Part shown: positions 52,201-64,000 of the stretch, in pieces | Layout: every line of letters starts with the position of its first letter | How positions within the stretch are numbered: position 1 is the first letter of the stretch | From: Amaranthus tricolor | Taxonomy: Eukaryota > Streptophyta > Magnoliopsida > Caryophyllales > Amaranthaceae | Reading direction: 5' to 3' | Length of the DNA stretch: 64,000 nt | NCBI RefSeq assembly: GCF_026212465.1 | Contig: NC_080057.1 | Span: 10,190,164-10,254,163 of the forward strand | The notes under the pieces: generated by a model | What the model was told of the DNA's origin: nothing | Databases searched by the model: none | The model's input: only the letters and a program-made list of their open reading frames with translations | Program-made: the position numbers and the translations under genes

Positions 52201-55200
52201 ACGCATAAAATCGCAACTTAACACGTAATTTCTAGTATACGACTATGATTTTCAATTTTAACCACTTCAACACAATAATATATAACAAATAGTATTGTAT
52301 GCCAAGTTACGTGCAAAACAAACCAATTTGAGCTACTTTATGCGCAAAAGTGCCAAAAACGCTTAAAAACGCATAAAATCGCAACTTAACACGTAATTTC
52401 TAGTATACGACTATGATTTTCAATTTTAACCACTTCAACACAATATTATATACCAAATAGTATTGTATGCCAAGTTTCGTGCAAAACAAACCAAGTTTGA
52501 GCTACTTTATGCGCAAAAGTGCCAAAAACGCTTAAAAACGTATAAAATTACAACTTAACACGTAATTTCTAGCATACGACTATGATTTTCTATTCTAACC
52601 ACTTTAACACAATAATATATACCAATTAGTATTGTGTACGAAGTTTCGTGCAGAACAAACCAAGTTTGAGTTACTCTATGCGCAAAAGTGTCAAAAGCGC
52701 TTAAGAAGCCTTAAAATCGTAATTTAACACGTAATTTCTAGCATACGACCATGATTTTCAATTCTAACAACTTCAATACAATAATATATATACCAATTAG
52801 TGTTGTGTGCCAAATTTCATGCAAATCAAACCAAGTTTGTGAGCTACTTTATGCGCAAAAGTGAAAAAACGCTAAAAAAACCCTTAAAATCGCAACTTCA
52901 CACGTAATTCTAGCATACGACTATGACTTTCAATTCTAACTACTTCAACACAATAATATATACCAAATAGTATTGTGTGCCAAGTTTCGTGCAAAACAAA
53001 CCAAGTTTTAGCTACTTTATGCGCAAAAGTGCCAAAAGCACTTAAAAACCCTTAAAATCGCAACTTAACACGTAATTTCTAGCATACGACTATGATTTTC
53101 AATTCTAACCACTTCAAAACAATAATATATACCAAATAGTATTGTGTGCCAAGTTTCGTGCAAAACAAACCAAGTTTTAGCTACTTTATGCGCAAAAGTG
53201 CCAAAAGCGCTTAAAAACGCATAAAATCGCAACTTAACATGTAATTTCCAGCATATGACTAAGATTTTCAATTCTAACCACTTCAACACAATAATATATC
53301 CCAATTAGTGTTGTGTGCCAAGTTTCGTGCAGAACAAACCAAGTTTTAGTTACTCTATGCGCAAAAGTGCCAAAAGCGCTTAAAAACCCTTAAAATCGTA
53401 ACTTAACACGTAATTTCTAGCATACGACCATGATTTTCAATTCTAACAACTTCAACACAATAATATATACCAATTAGTGTTGTGTGCCAAATTTCATGCA
53501 AATCAAACCAAGTTTGTGAGCTACTTTATGCGCAAAAGTGTCAAAACGCTAAAAAACCCTTAAAATCGCAACTTAACATGTAATTTCTAGCATACGACTA
53601 TGATTTTCAATTATAACCACTTCAACACAATAATATATACCAAATAGTGTTGTGTGCCAAGATTCGTGCAAAACAAACCAAGTTTGAACTACTTTATGCG
53701 CAAAAGTGTCAAAAGCACTTAAAAACCCTTAAAATCGAAACTTAACACGTAATTTCTATCATACGACTATGATTTTCAATTCTAACCACTTCAACACAAT
53801 AATATATACCAAATAGTATTGTATGCCAAGTTTCGTGCAAAACAAACCAAGTTTGAGCTACTTTATGCGCAAAAGTGCCAAAAACGCTTAAAAACGCATA
53901 ACATAGCAACTTAACACGTAATTTCTAGCATACGACTATCATTTTCAATTCTAACCACTTTAACACAATAATATATACCAAATAGTATTGTGTGCCAAGC
54001 TTCGTGCAAAACAAACCAAGTTTGAGCTACTTTATGCGCAAAAATGCCAAAAGCGCTGAAAAACCCTTGAAATCGGAACTTAACACGTAATTTCTAGCAT
54101 ACGACTATGATTTTCAATTCTATCCAGTTCAACACAATAATATACACCAAAAAGTATTGTATGCCAAGTGTCGTGCAAAACAAACCAAGTTTGAGCTACT
54201 TTATGCGCTAAAGTGCCAAAAACGCTTAAAAACGAATAAAATAGCAACTTAACACGTAATTTCTAGCATACGACTATCATTTTCAATTCTAACCACTTTA
54301 AAACAATAATATATACCAAATAGTATTTTGTGCCAATCTTCGTGCAAAACAAACCAAGTTTGAGCCACTTTATGCGCAAAAATGCCAAAAGCGCTTAAAA
54401 ACCCTTAAAATCGCAACTTAACACGTAATTTCTAGCATACGACTATGATTTTAAATTTTAACCAATTCAACACAATAATATATACCAAATAGTATTGTAT
54501 GCCAAGTTTCGTGCAAAACAAACTAAGTTTGAGCTACCTTATGCGCAAAAGTTCCAAAAGCGCTTAAAAACGCATAAAATCGCAATTTAACACGTAATTT
54601 CTAATATACGACTATGATTTTCCATTTTAACCACTTCAACACAATAATATATACCAAATAGTATTGTATGCCAAGTTTCATGCAAAACAAACCAAGTTTG
54701 AGCTACTTTATGCGCAAAAGTGCCAAAAGCGCTTAAAAACGCATAAAATAGCAACTTAACACGTAATTTCTAGCATACGATTATGATTTTTAATTCTAAC
54801 CACTTCAATACAATAATACATACCAAATAGTGTTTTGTGCCAAGTTTCGTGGAAAACAAACCAAGTTTTATAGCTACTTTATGCGCAAAAGTTCCCAAAG
54901 CGCATAAAAACCCTTAAAATTGCAACTTAACACGTAAATTTTAGCGTACGACTATGATTTTCAATTCTAACCACTTCAACACAATAATATATACCAAATA
55001 GTGTTGTGTGCCATGTTTCGTGCAAAATAAACCAAGTTTGAGCTACTTTATGCGCAAAAGTGCCAAAAACGCTTAAAAACGCATAAAATAGCAACTTAAC
55101 ACGTAATTTCTAGCATACGACTATGATTTTCAATTCTAACCACTTCAACACAATAATATATACCAACTAGTGTTGTTTGCCAAGTTTCGTGCAAAACAAA

Positions 55201-58200
55201 CCAAGTTTGAGTTAATTTATGTGCAAAAGTGCCAAAAGCGCTTTAAAACCCTTAAAATCGCAACTTAACACGTAATTTCTAGAATACGACTATTATTTTC
55301 AATTCTAATCACTTCCGCACAATAATATATACCAAATAGTATTGTGTGCCAAGTTTCGTTCAAAACAAACCAAGTATGTGAGCTACTTTATGCGTAAAAG
55401 GGCCAAAAACGCTTAAAAATGCATAAAATCGCAACTTAACATGTAATTTCTAGCATATGACTATGATATTCAATTCTAACCACTTCAACACAATAATATA
55501 TATAACAAATAGTGTTGTGTGCCAAGTTTTGTGCAAAACAAACCAAGTTTGAGCTACTATATGCGCAAAAGTGCCAAAAGCGCTTAAAAACGCATAAAAT
55601 CGCAACTTAACATGTAATTTCCAGCATATGACTATGATTTTCAATTCTAACCACTTCAACACAATAATATATACCAATTAGTGTTGTGTGCCATTTTCGT
55701 GCAAAACAAACCAAGTTTGAGTTACTTTATGCGCAAAAGTGCCAAAACGCTAAAAAACCCTTAAAATCGCAACTTAACTCGTAATTTCTAGCATACGACT
55801 ATGATTTTCAATTCTACCCACTTCAACACAATAATATATATCAAATAGTATTGTATGCCTAGTTTTGTGCAAAACAAACCAAGTTTGAGCTACTTTATGC
55901 GCAAAAGTGCCAAAAACGCTTAAAAACCCTTAAAATCGCAACTTAACACGTAATTTCTAGCATACGACTATGATTTTCAATTCTAACCACTTCAATACAA
56001 TAATACATACCAAATAGTGTTGTGTGCCAAGTTTCGTGGAAAACAAACCAAGTTTGTTAGCTACTTTATGCGCAAAAATTCAAAAGCGCTTAAAAACCCT
56101 TAAAATCGCAACTTAACACGTAAATTTTAGCATACGACTATGATTTTCAATTCTAACCACTTCAACACAATAATATATACCAAATAGTGTTGTGTGCCAA
56201 GTTTCGTGCAAAACAAACCAAGGTTGAGCTACTTTATGCGCAAAAGTACCAAAAGCGCTTAAAAACGCATAAAATCGCAACTTAACATGTAATTTCCAGC
56301 ATATGACTATGATTTTCAATTCTAACCACTTCAACACAATAATATATACCAATTAGTGTTGTGTGCGAAGTTTCGTGCAAAACAAACCTAGTTTTAGTTA
56401 CTTTATGCGCAAAAGTGCCAAAAGCGCTTAAAAACGCATAAAATCGTAACTTAACACGTAATTTCTAGCATACGACCATGATCTTCAATTCTAACAACTT
56501 CAACACAATAATATATACCAAATAGTGTTGTGTGCCAAGTTTCGTGCAAAACAAACCAAGTTTAAGCTACTTTATGCGCAAAAGTGCCAAAAGCGCTTAA
56601 AAACCCTTAAAATAGCAACTTACCATGTAATTTCCAGCATATGATTATGATTTTAAATTCTAACAACTGCAACACAATAATATATACCAATTAGTGTTGT
56701 GTGTCAAGTTTCGTGCAAAACAAACCAAGTTTGTGAGCCACTTTATGCGCAAAAGTGCCAAAACGCTAAAAAACCCTTAAAATCGCAACTTAACACGTAA
56801 TTTCTAGCATACGAGTATGATTTCAATTCTAACCACTTCAACAATATAATATATACCAAATAGTATTGTATGCCAAGTTTCGTGCAAAACAAACCAAGTT
56901 TGAGCTACTTTATGCGCAAAAGTGCCAAAAACGCTTAAAAACCCTTAAAATCGCAACTTAACACGTAATTTCTAGCATACGACTATGATTTTCAATTCTA
57001 ACCACTTCAATACAATAATACATACCAAATAGTGTTGTGTGCCAAGTTTCGTGGAAAACAAACCAAGTTTGTTAGCTACTTTATGCGCAAAAATTCAAAA
57101 GCGCTTAAAAACCCTTAAAATCGCAACTTAACACGTAAATTTTAGCATACGACTATGATTTTCAATTCTAACCACTTCAACACAATAATATATACCAAAT
57201 AGTGTTGTGTGCCAAGTTTCGTGCAAAACAAACCAAGGTTGAGCTACTTTATGCGCAAAAGTACCAAAAGCGCTTAAAAACGCATAAAATCGCAACTTAA
57301 CATGTAATTTCCAGCATATGACTATGATTTTCAATTCTAACCACTTCAACACAATAATATATACCAATTAGTGTTGTGTGCGAAGTTTCGTGCAAAACAA
57401 ACCTAGTTTTAGTTACTTTATGTGCAAAAGTGCCAAAAGCGCTTAAAAACCCTTAAAATCGGAACTTAACACCTAATTTCTAGCATACGACCATGATTTT
57501 CAATTCTAACAACTTCAACACAATAATATATATACCAAATAGTGTTGTGTGCCATGTTTTGTGCAAAACAAACCAAGTTTGAGCTACATTATGCGCAAAA
57601 GTGCCAAAAGCGCTTAAAAACTCTTAAATTCGCAACTTAACACGTAATTTCTAGCATACGACTATGATTTTCAATTCTAACCACTTCAACACAATAATAT
57701 TTGGAGTTTCGTGCAAAACAAACCAAGGTTGAGCTACTTTATGCGCAAAAGTGCCAAAAGCGCTTAAAAACGCATAAAATCGCAACTTAACATGTAATTT
57801 CCAGCATATGACTATGATTTTCAATTCTAACCACTTCAACACAATAATATATACCAATTAGTGTTGTGTGCCAAGTTTCGTGCAAAACAAACCAAGTTTA
57901 AGTTACTTTATGCGCAAAAGTGCCAAAAGCGCTTAAAAACGCATAAAATCGTAACTTAACACGTAATTTCTAGCATACGACCATGATCTTCAATTCTAAC
58001 AACTTCAACACAATAATATATACCAAATAGTGTTGTGTGCCAAGTTTCGTGCAAAACAAACCAAGTTTAAGCTACTTTATGCGCAAAAGTGCCAAAAGCG
58101 CTTAAAAACCCTTAAAATAGCAACTTACCATGTAATTTCCAGCATATGATTATGATTTTAAATTCTAACAACTGCAACACAATAATATATACCAATTAGT

Positions 58201-58883
58201 GTTGTGTGTCAAGTTTCGTGCAAAACAAACCAAGTTTGTGAGCCACTTTATGCGCAAAAGTGCCAAAACGCTAAAAAACCCTTAAAATCGCAACTTAACA
58301 CGTAATTTCTAGCATACGAGTATGATTTCAATTCTAACCACTTCAACAATATAATATATACCAAATAGTATTGTATGCCAAGTTTCGTGCAAAACAAACC
58401 AAGTTTGAGCTACTTTATGCGCAAAAGTGCCAAGAATGCTTAACAACGCATAAAATAGCAACTTAACACGTAATTTCTAGCATACGATTATGATTTTTAA
58501 TTCTAACCACTTCAATACAATAATACATACCAAATAGTGTTTTGTGCCAAGTTTCGTGGAAAACAAACCAAGTTTCTTAGCTACTTTATGCGCAAAAGTT
58601 CCAAAAGCGCTTAAAAACCCTTAAAATCGCAACTTAACACGTAAATTTTAGCGTACGACTATGATTTTCAATTCTAACTACTTCAACACAATAATATATA
58701 CCAAATAGTGTTGTATGCCAAGTTTCGGGCAAAACAAACCAAGTTTGAGCTACTTTATGCGCAAAAGTGCCAAAAACGCTTAAAAACGCATAAAATAGCA
58801 ACTTAACACGTAATTTCTAGCATACGACTATGATTTTCAATTCTAACCACTTCAACACAATAATATATACCAAATAGTGTTGT
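48740..58883 (-). repeat. Large segmental duplication in the satellite, block B
   Basis: Partner of block A. The offset stays at 11,158-11,171 bp up to about 56.4 kb and then jumps to about 12,170, because B contains an extra six-monomer stretch of about 1,015 bp inserted by a later local duplication. Even rare singletons are shared, for example CACCAAAAAGTATTG with CCAAGTGTCGTGC (near 42990 and 54150) and the 19-bp deletion monomer. The A and B copies therefore descend from one recent duplication of the whole block, not from independent amplification. Confidence 0.9.
55880..58420 (-). repeat. Mosaic six- and nine-monomer duplications inside block B
   Basis: 55880-56420 recurs at about 56895-57440 with an offset of exactly 1,015 bp (six monomers; 56113 and 57128 begin the same 240-bp stretch). 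56430-56900 recurs at about 57935-58420 with an offset of 1,505 bp (nine monomers, one of them the 19-bp deletion form; ATCTTCAATT at 56481 and 57986). Block A has only one version of each stretch, so this expansion is younger than the A/B duplication. Confidence 0.82.
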
Positions 58884-61800
58884 TTGCCAAGTTTCGTGCA
58901 AAACAAACCAAGTTTGAGTTAATTTATGCGCAAAAGTGCCAAAAGCGCTTTAAAACCCTTAAAATCGCAACTTAACACGTAATTTCTAGAATACGACTAT
59001 TATTTTCAATTCTAATCACTTTCGCACAATAATATATACCAAATAGTATTGTGTGCCAAGTTTCGTTCAAAACAAACCAAGTTTGTGAGCTACTTTATGC
59101 GTAAAAGTGCCAAAAACGCTTAAAAATGCATAAAATCGCAACTTAACATGTAATTTCTAGCATATGACTATGATATTCAATTCTAACCACTTCAACACAA
59201 TAATATATATACCAAATAGTGTTGTGTGCCATGTTTTGTGCAAAACAAACCAAGTTTGAGCTACTTTATGCGCAAAAGTGCCAAAAGCGCTTAAAAACCC
59301 TTAAAATCGCAACTTAACACGTAATTTCTAGCATAAGACTATGTTTTTAAATTCTAACCACTTCAACACAATAACATATACCAAATAGTATTGTGTGCCA
59401 TGTTTCGTGCAAAACAAACCAAGGTTGAGCTACTTTATGCGCAAAAGTGCCAAAAGCGCTTAAAAACGCATAAAATCGCAACTTAACATGTAATTTCCAG
59501 CATATGACTATGATTTTCAATTCTAACCACTTCAACACAATAATATATACCAATTAGTGTTGTGTGCCAAGTTTCGTGCAAAACAAACCAAGTTTGAGTT
59601 ACTTTATGCGCAAAAGTGCCACAAGCGCTTAAAAACGCATAAAATCGTAACTTAACACGTAATTTCTAGCATACGACCATGATTTTCAATTCTAACAACT
59701 TCAACACAATAATATATACCAAATAGTATTGTGTGCCATGTTTCGTGCAAAACAAACCAAGTTTAAGCTACTTTAAGCGCAAAAGTGTCAAAAGCGCTTA
59801 AAAACCCTTAAAATCGCAACTTACCATGTAATTTCCAGCATATGATTATGATTTTAAATTCTAACCACTTCAACACAATAATATATACCAATTAGTGTTG
59901 TGTGCCAAGTTTCGTGCAAAACAAACCAAGTTTGAGTTACTTTATGCATAAAAGTGCCAAAAGCGCTTAAAAAACCCTTAAAATTGTAACTTAACACGTA
60001 ATTTCTAGCATACGACTATGATTTTCAATTCTAACAACTTCAACACAATAATATATACCAATTAGTGTTGTGTACCAAGTTTCGTGCAAAACAAACCAAG
60101 TTTGTGAGCCACTTTATACGCAAAAGTGCCAAAACGCTAAAAAACCCTTAAAATCACAACTTAACACGTAATTTCTAGCATACGACTATGATTTTCAATT
60201 CTAACCACTTCAACACAATAATATATACCAAATAGTATTGTATGGCAAGTTTCGTGCAAAACAAACCAAGTTTGAGCTACTTTATGCGCAAAAGTGCCAA
60301 AATCGCTTAAAAACGCATAAAATCGCAACTTAGCACGTAATTTCAAGTATACGACTATGATTTTCAATTTTAACCACTTCAACACAATAATATATACCAA
60401 ATAGTATTGTATGCCAAGTTTCGTGGAAAACAAACTAAATTTGAGCTACTTTATGCGCAAAAGTTCCAAAAGCGCTTAAAAACGCATAAAATCGCAACTT
60501 AACACGTAATTTCTAGTAGATGACTATGATTTTCAATTTTAACCACTTCAAAACAATAGTATATACCAAATAATATTGTATGCCAAGTTTCATGCAAAAC
60601 AAACCTAGTTTGAGCTACTTTATGCGAAAAAGTGCCAAAAACGCTTAAAAACGCATAAAATAGCAACTTAACACGTAATTTCTAGCATACGACTATGATT
60701 TTCTATTCTAACCACTTCAACACAATAATATATACCAAATAGTGTTGTTTGCCAAGTTGCTTGCAAAACAAACCAAGTTTGAGTTAATTTATGCGCAAAA
60801 GTGCCAAAAGCGCTTAAAAACCCTTAAAATCGCAACTTAACACGTAATTTCTAGCATAAGACTATGATTTTAAATTCTAACCACTTCAACACAATAATAT
60901 ATACCAAATAGTATTGTGTGCCATGTTTCGTGCAAAACAAACCAAGGTTGAGCTACTTTATGCGCAAAAGTGCCAAAAGCGCTTAAAAACGCATAAAATC
61001 GCAACTTAACATGTAATTTCCAGCATATGACTATGATTTTCAATTCTAACCACTTCAACACAATAATATATACCAATTAGTGTTGTGTGCGAAGTTTCGT
61101 GCAAAACAAACCTAGTTTTAGTTACTTTATGCGCAAAAGTGCCAAAAGCGCTTAAAAACCCTTAAAATCGGAACTTAACACCTAATTTCTAGCATACGAC
61201 CATGATTTTCAATTCTAACAACTTCAACACAATAATATATATACCAAATAGTGTTGTGTGCCATGTTTTGTGCAAAACAAACCAAGTTTGAGCTACATTA
61301 TGCGCAAAAGTGCCAAAAGCGCTTAAAAACTCTTAAAATCGCAACTTAACACGTAATTTCTAGCATACGACTATGATTTTCAATTCTAACCACTTCAACA
61401 CAATAATATATACCAAATAGTGTTGTTGCCAAGTTTCGTGCAAAACAAACATAGTTTGAGCTACTTTATGCGCAAAAGTGCCAAAAGCGCTTAATAACGC
61501 ATAAAATCGCAACTTAACATGTAATTTCCAGCATATGACTATGATTTTCAATTCTAACCACTTCAACACAATAATATATACCAATTAGTGTTGTGTGCCA
61601 AGTTTCGTGCAAAACAAACCAAGTTTGAATTACTTTATGCGCAAAAGTGCCAAAAGCGCTTAAAAACCCATAAAATCGTAACTTAACACGTAATTTCTAG
61701 CATACGACCATGATCTTCAATTCTAACAACTTCAACACAATAATATATACCAAATAGTGATGTGTGCCAAGTTTCGTGCAAAACAAACCAAGTTTGAGCT

Positions 61801-62719
61801 ACTTTATGCGCAAAAGTGCCAAAAGCGCTTAAAAACCCTTAAAATCGCAACTTACCATGTAATTTCCAGCATATGATTATGATTTTAAATTCTAACCACT
61901 TCAACACAATAATATATACCAATTAGTGTTGTGTGCCAAGTTTCGTGCAAAACAAACCAAGTTTGAGTTACTTTATGCGTAAAAGTGCCAAAAGCACTTA
62001 AAAACCCTTAAAATTGTAACTTAACACGTAATTTCTAGCATATGACTATGATTTTCAATTCTAACAACTTCAACACAATAATATATACCAATTAGTGTTG
62101 TGTGTCAAGTTTCGTGCAAAACAAACCAAGTTTGTGAGCCACTTTATGCGCAAAAGTGCCAAAACGCTAAAAAACCCTTAAAATCGCAACTTAACACGTA
62201 ATTTCTAGCATACGAGTATGATTTAAATTCTAACCACTTCAACACAATAATATATACCAAATAGTATTGTATGCCAAGTTTCGTGCAAAACAAACCAAGT
62301 TTGAGCTACTTTATGCGCAAAAGTGCCAAGAACGTTTAAAAACGCATAAAATAGCAACTTAACACGTAATTTCTAGCATACGATTATGATTTTTAATTCT
62401 AACCACTTCTATACAATAATACATACCAAATAGTGTTTTGTGCCAAGTTTCGTGGAAAACAAACCAAGTTTCTTAGCTACTTTATGCGCAAAAGTTCCAA
62501 AAGCGCTTAAAAACCCTTAAAATCGCAACTTAACACGTAAATTTTAGCGTACGACTATATCTTTAAATTCTAACCACTTCAACACAATAATATATACCAA
62601 ATAGTGTTGTGTGCCAAGTTTCGTGCAAAACAAACCAAGTTTGAGCTACTTTATGCGCAAAAGTGCCAAAAACGCTTAAAAACGCATAAAATAGCAACTT
62701 AACACGTAATTTCTAGCAT

Positions 62720-63723
62720 ACGACTATGATTTTAAATTCTAACCACTTCAACACAATAATATATACCAAATAGTGTTGTTTGCCAAGTTTCGTGCAAAAC
62801 AAACCAAGTTTGAGTTAATTTATGCGCAAAAGTGCCAAAAGCGCTTTAAAACCCTTAAAATCGCAACTTAACACGTAATTTCTAGAATACGACTATTATT
62901 TTCAATTCTAATCACTTCCGCACAATAATATATACCAAATAGTATTGTGTGCCAAGTTTCGTTCAAAACAAACCAAGTTTGTGAGCTACTTTATGCGTAA
63001 AAGTGCCAAAAACGCTTAAAAATGCATAAAATCGCAACTTAAGATGTAATTTCTAGCATATCACTATGATATTCAATTCTAACCACTTCAACACAATAAT
63101 ATATATACCAAATAGTGTTGTGTGCCAAGTTTTGTGCAAAACAAACCAAGTTTGAGCTACTTTATGCGCAAAAGTGCCAAAAGCGCTTAAAAACCCTTAA
63201 AATCGCAACTTAACACGTAATTTCTAGCATAAGACTATGATTTTAAATTCTAACCACTTCAACACAATAATATATACCAAATAGTGTTGTTTGCCAAGTT
63301 TCGTGCAAAACAAACCAAGTTTGAGTTAATTTATGCGCAAAAGTGCCAAAAGCGCTTTAAAACCCTTAAAATCGCAACTTAACACGTAATTTCTAGAATA
63401 CGACTATTATTTTCAATTCTAATCACTTCCGCACAATAATATATACCAAATAGTATTGTGTGCCAAGTTTCGTTCAAGACAAACCAAGTTTGTGAGCTAC
63501 TTTATGCGTAAAAGTGCCAAAAACGCTTAAAAATGCATAAAATCGCAACTTAAGATGTAATTTCTAGCATATCACTATGATATTCAATTCTAACCACTTC
63601 AACACAATAATATATATACCAAATAGTGTTGTGTGCCAAGTTTTGTGCAAAACAAACCAAGTTTGAGCTACTTTATGCGCAAAAGTGCCAAAAGCGCTTA
63701 AAAACCCTTAAAATCGCAACTTA
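62720..63723 (-). repeat. Three-monomer tandem duplication
   Basis: Two copies of a trimer 511 bp apart: AGAATACGACTATTATT at 62884 and 63395, and AAGATGTAATTTCTAGC with the rare TATCACTATG at 63043 and 63554. The trimer includes the CTTCCGCACAAT monomer. The second copy ends near 63723, where TTAACACG is replaced by TTACCATG. Confidence 0.87.
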
Positions 63724-64000
63724 CCATGTAATTTCCAGCATATGATTATGATTTTAAATTCTAACCACTTCAACACAATAATATATACCAATTAGTGTTG
63801 TGTGCCAAGTTTCGTGCAAAACAAACCAAGTTTGAGTTACTTTATGCGTAAAAGTGCCAAAAGCGCTTAAAAACCCTTAAAATTGTAACTTAACACGTAA
63901 TTTCTAGCATATGACTATGATTTTCAATTCTAACAACTTCAACACAATAATATATACCAATTAGTGTTGTGTGTCAAGTTTCGTGCAAAACAAACCAAGT

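Larger units (their letters stand above)
34763..64000 (-). repeat. Satellite array, - orientation
   Basis: About 173 monomers of the same family as reverse complements, recognisable by CCAAGTTTCGTGCAAAAC, AAGTGCCAAAAGCGC, TTAACACGTAATTTC and TAATATATACC. From about 34.8 to 43.5 kb many monomers are of the TAGTATACGAC / TTTTAACCACTT type, matching the variants of + strand 10-26 kb. From about 43.6 to 64 kb ATTCTAACCAC, TTTCCAGCATATGAC and CTTCCGCACAAT types prevail, matching + strand 28-34.6 kb. The segment contains one large and several small block duplications, listed separately, and runs off the window edge. No gene or non-satellite insertion was seen. Confidence 0.97.

Noticed and set aside
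997..61584. About 40 open reading frames of 63-98 codons with a recurring protein-like pattern (for example beginning MVYIIVLKWLELK)
   Set aside because: All are the same satellite translated in one open frame. They are in phase with the 169-171 bp monomer, open and close according to which variant monomer lies there, and change strand with the satellite. There are no introns, no conserved domain and no promoter. The similarity follows from DNA homogenisation, not protein constraint.
1..64000. CRISPR-like repeat array
   Set aside because: The repeats are contiguous, 169 bp long and without unique spacers of constant length. All sequence belongs to the monomer. This is a tandem satellite.
1..64000. 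CENP-B box or other named centromere-protein site
   Set aside because: I saw no TTCG-N4-A-N2-CGGG-type motif in the monomer. CACGAAACTTGG is only superficially similar.

Overview
The window is almost entirely one satellite DNA. About 62.3 kb consists of head-to-tail copies of an AT-rich monomer of about 169 bp (about 35% GC counted on my own consensus; roughly 365-370 copies in all). There are no convincing genes, RNA genes or CRISPR arrays. The organism is most likely a flowering plant. The monomer is nucleosome-sized, as many plant centromeric, pericentromeric or subtelomeric satellites are. The only non-satellite sequence is a 1,461-bp LTR with the look of a plant Ty1/copia element. I cannot name the species or the chromosomal position from sequence alone.

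Layout. 1-9280: satellite on the + strand, built from a 23-monomer higher-order repeat (HOR) of about 3.9 kb, present as two nearly full copies and a third cut by a gap. 9281-9380: 100 N. 9381-19867: + strand satellite with a five-monomer tandem duplication (10.69-12.38 kb), then an 18-monomer HOR of 3,054-3,056 bp. 19868-21328: solo LTR flanked by the 5-bp duplication TAAGG. 21329-34662: the same + strand satellite resumes in the interrupted monomer; the 18-monomer HOR carries on to about 25.3 kb and then becomes irregular. 34663-34762: 100 N. 34763-64000: the same satellite but entirely on the - strand, with a large segmental duplication (about 9.1 kb at 37.57-46.72 kb, repeated at 48.74-58.88 kb) and several nested duplications of 1, 3, 4, 6 and 9 monomers.

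The array reads as a record of repeated unequal exchange or replication-based amplification. Blocks of monomers were copied together, so shared rare variants recur at multiples of about 169 bp. The LTR landed in one HOR copy after that HOR had formed: subtracting 1,466 bp (element plus one target duplication) restores exactly the spacing seen in the uninterrupted copy. The switch of strand coincides exactly with an N gap, so it may be a real inversion or a scaffolding orientation error.

Every open reading frame of 63-98 codons is a translation of satellite sequence, except one short frame inside the LTR; I annotate none as a gene. I found no evidence of an undescribed functional system. The points worth a second look are the HOR architecture, the strand switch, the LTR with its run of small hairpins, and uneven single-base accuracy between duplicate blocks.
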